64,000 bases of DNA from Saprospiraceae bacterium (GTDB lineage: Bacteria > Bacteroidota > Bacteroidia > Chitinophagales > Saprospiraceae), in NCBI GenBank assembly GCA_028279185.1, contig JANQSS010000043.1:113830-177829 (forward strand), in the 5' to 3' direction. Shown piece by piece: positions 62,733-64,000 of this stretch. The first letter of the stretch is position 1, and every line of letters starts with the position of its first letter. The position numbers and the translations under genes are program-made. The notes under the pieces were generated by a model. The model was given only the letters and a program-made list of their open reading frames with translations. It made no database searches and was not told the origin of the DNA.

Positions 62733-63797
62733 CTATGATTTAAATTCAAGAAGCCGATTAGTTATAAACTGCGTAAAGGCTTCTTCTTCATTAAATAAAA
62801 ATTTTACATCAACTGGTAGTACAAAAATGGGGAGTTTCTTTTCGACTAAATATTTTCGATGCTTCAAGAGTCGAACCGCATCTTTTTCCGTACAAATTAT
62901 AGCTTTCTTTTCATCAGCCAGATCGTTGTACATCAATTCGAGCTGCCCAATGTCGCGCTCGGTGAAATCATGGTGATCCCGGAATGCATAGTTATGAACT
63001 GTCTTCACTTTTTCGGCCAAATAATTCAATAAATAATCCGTGCCAGCAATCCCACTGAGTAATATTATTTGCGTTTCTGTATTGAACTCTAACCTATATT
63101 TATTATCCCATAAAAAATATGGTCGAACATAGACATACTTTGTAAAGAAAATAGGTCTGTCTTCGACTTTTAATTCAACCTTCATACGTTGGCGGTCTTC
63201 CTCGGTGACTTTATCCGGACATTTGGTGACAATGATAACATCGGCACGCCTATGCGCTGCCGGCCATTCTCGCAACCGGCCAGTCGGGACCATCCAATCT
63301 TTTGTATAGGGCGTATCATAGCAGCTCAATAGAATATTAATGTATGGATCGACCGATCGATGCTGGAAGGCGTCATCTAAAAGAACAGCTTGAATGCTTG
63401 GAGCCATGCCGAGCAGTTTTGGAACACCTGTAGCTCGATCTTCGCTGACACTGACAATCACATCCGGAAATTTGTATTTGAGAAGCAGCGGCTCATCACC
63501 AACGTCATCAGCCGTATGGCGTGTGTGTACAATTTTGAATCCGCGCGATTTGCGGCCGTAACCTCTACTCATGGTCGCTACCGGGATATATGACTTCAAA
63601 TAGCGTAACAAATGAGCTGTATGCGGAGTCTTACCAGTGCCGCCAACAGTCAAGTTCCCGATGCTGATAACAGGAATATTGAATTGAACTGACTTCAAAA
63701 TGCCATAATGGTAAAGCACATTGCGCAGTGCAATGAGGCCTCCATACAGCAAGGAGACTGGAAAAAGTAGAATGCGGGCTAATTTGTTTTCAGACAC
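62733..63797 (-). CDS. lpxK: Tetraacyldisaccharide 4'-kinase (lipid A synthesis)
   Basis: 354 residues. An N-terminal membrane-associated segment is followed by the LpxK P-loop GNLTVGGTGKTPHT (about residues 46-59), a SRGYGRKSRG motif, and AVLLDDAFQHRSVDP with the catalytic D-D/Q-H. It phosphorylates the 4' position of the lipid A disaccharide at the inner membrane. Operon with the Wzi-like gene. The window has no other lpx genes. Confidence 0.94.
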   Translation of the reverse strand: MSENKLARILLFPVSLLYGGLIALRNVLYHYGILKSVQFNIPVISIGNLTVGGTGKTPHTAHLLRYLKSYIPVATMSRGYGRKSRGFKIVHTRHTADDVGDEPLLLKYKFPDVIVSVSEDRATGVPKLLGMAPSIQAVLLDDAFQHRSVDPYINILLSCYDTPYTKDWMVPTGRLREWPAAHRRADVIIVTKCPDKVTEEDRQRMKVELKVEDRPIFFTKYVYVRPYFLWDNKYRLEFNTETQIILLSGIAGTDYLLNYLAEKVKTVHNYAFRDHHDFTERDIGQLELMYNDLADEKKAIICTEKDAVRLLKHRKYLVEKKLPIFVLPVDVKFLFNEEEAFTQFITNRLLEFKS

Positions 63798-63912
63798 AGG
63801 CCGAAAGATAGTTCATTCGAATCTGGTGTGCATCACGGGGGAAAATTTGGAGGTCCGGGGAAGTTTGAGCCCGCCTCGGCTTGGAAAAGTAAGTGGATTT
63901 GCGACTTAAAAT

Positions 63913-64000
63913 TTAGCGTTCAATGTAGTTGTTAAAAAACTTAGTTAATGTGTTGGTTTCCAGCCGTTTGGGAGGGTTAGTCGCCAGGCATCTATAGATG
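63913..64000 (-). CDS. C-terminal fragment of an unidentified gene (partial at window edge)
   Basis: On the minus strand the frame entering from the window edge reads 28 residues with no stop, including CLATNPPKRLETNTLTKFF, then stops at 63915-63913. The residue use looks protein-like. Too short to name. It would be upstream of lpxK in the same direction. Confidence 0.35.
   Translation of the reverse strand, partial: IYRCLATNPPKRLETNTLTKFFNNYIER

Overview
The window comes from a Bacteroidota chromosome, probably from the Saprospiria (Lewinella/Saprospira-like) side of the phylum; the class is inferred and the phylum is well supported. Evidence for the phylum: promoters of the TAnnTTTG type with a TTG box about 19-20 bases upstream (for example 4187-4216), little sign of Shine-Dalgarno sequences, a PorQ-type type IX secretion protein, two secreted proteins with C-terminal type IX sorting domains, a PpiD-type periplasmic foldase, many lipoproteins, and DUF2147, YwqK-like and DinB families. 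No rRNA, tRNA, CRISPR array or insertion sequence was recognised.

Layout. 1-6.5 kb: end of a FemAB-like acyltransferase, PEP carboxykinase, rodA with a SPOR-domain protein, and PpiD. 6.5-11.2 kb (minus strand): a four-gene operon (S9-type hydrolase, DUF3500 lipoprotein, methyltransferase, GNAT), then a DinB protein and a Crp-like regulator. 11.3-16.9 kb: small secreted and lipoproteins, including a tail-fibre-like secreted protein, a YwqK/MORN lipoprotein, PorQ, a carboxypeptidase-regulatory-like protein and a TIMP-like/MORN protein. 16.9-24.9 kb: SAM hydrolase-type protein plus monooxygenase, aroB, PBP1A, an AI-2E family permease, an SDR and a DUF2147 protein.

25.2-37.5 kb is the accessory part and is visibly more AT-rich than its flanks. 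On the plus strand is a 1409-residue NTPase with two membrane segments inserted between Walker A and Walker B (KAP-like) followed by a TPR-like helical region, with an overlapping 184-residue partner. On the minus strand is a three-gene unit: a 108-residue protein, a 1406-residue fusion of a nitrilase-type amidohydrolase with a HerA/VirB4-like ATPase, and a 182-residue protein that is a free-standing copy of the fusion's C-terminal domain. Between them sits a secreted protein paralogous to the one at 11.3 kb. I consider the nitrilase-ATPase unit the best candidate for an undescribed system, possibly defensive.

37.9-40.3 kb: a four-gene operon of a small protein, a multi-pass membrane protein, a histidine kinase and a LuxR-type response regulator. 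Candidate palindromic operators (GTAT-N2/3-ATAC) lie upstream of this operon and between it and the nitrilase-ATPase unit.

40.6-64 kb is ordinary chromosome: trans-sulfuration enzyme with NhaC, VOC/epimerase/aldehyde dehydrogenase run, sterol desaturase-like protein, Crp-like regulator with an MBL hydrolase and a ClpP-like lipoprotein, cupin, YwbE, a duplicated Cys-motif lipoprotein, a sugar dehydrogenase, a DUF6940-like protein, a peptide/amino-acid transporter pair, DinB, a CAP-domain type IX cargo, a Wzi-like outer-membrane protein and lpxK.
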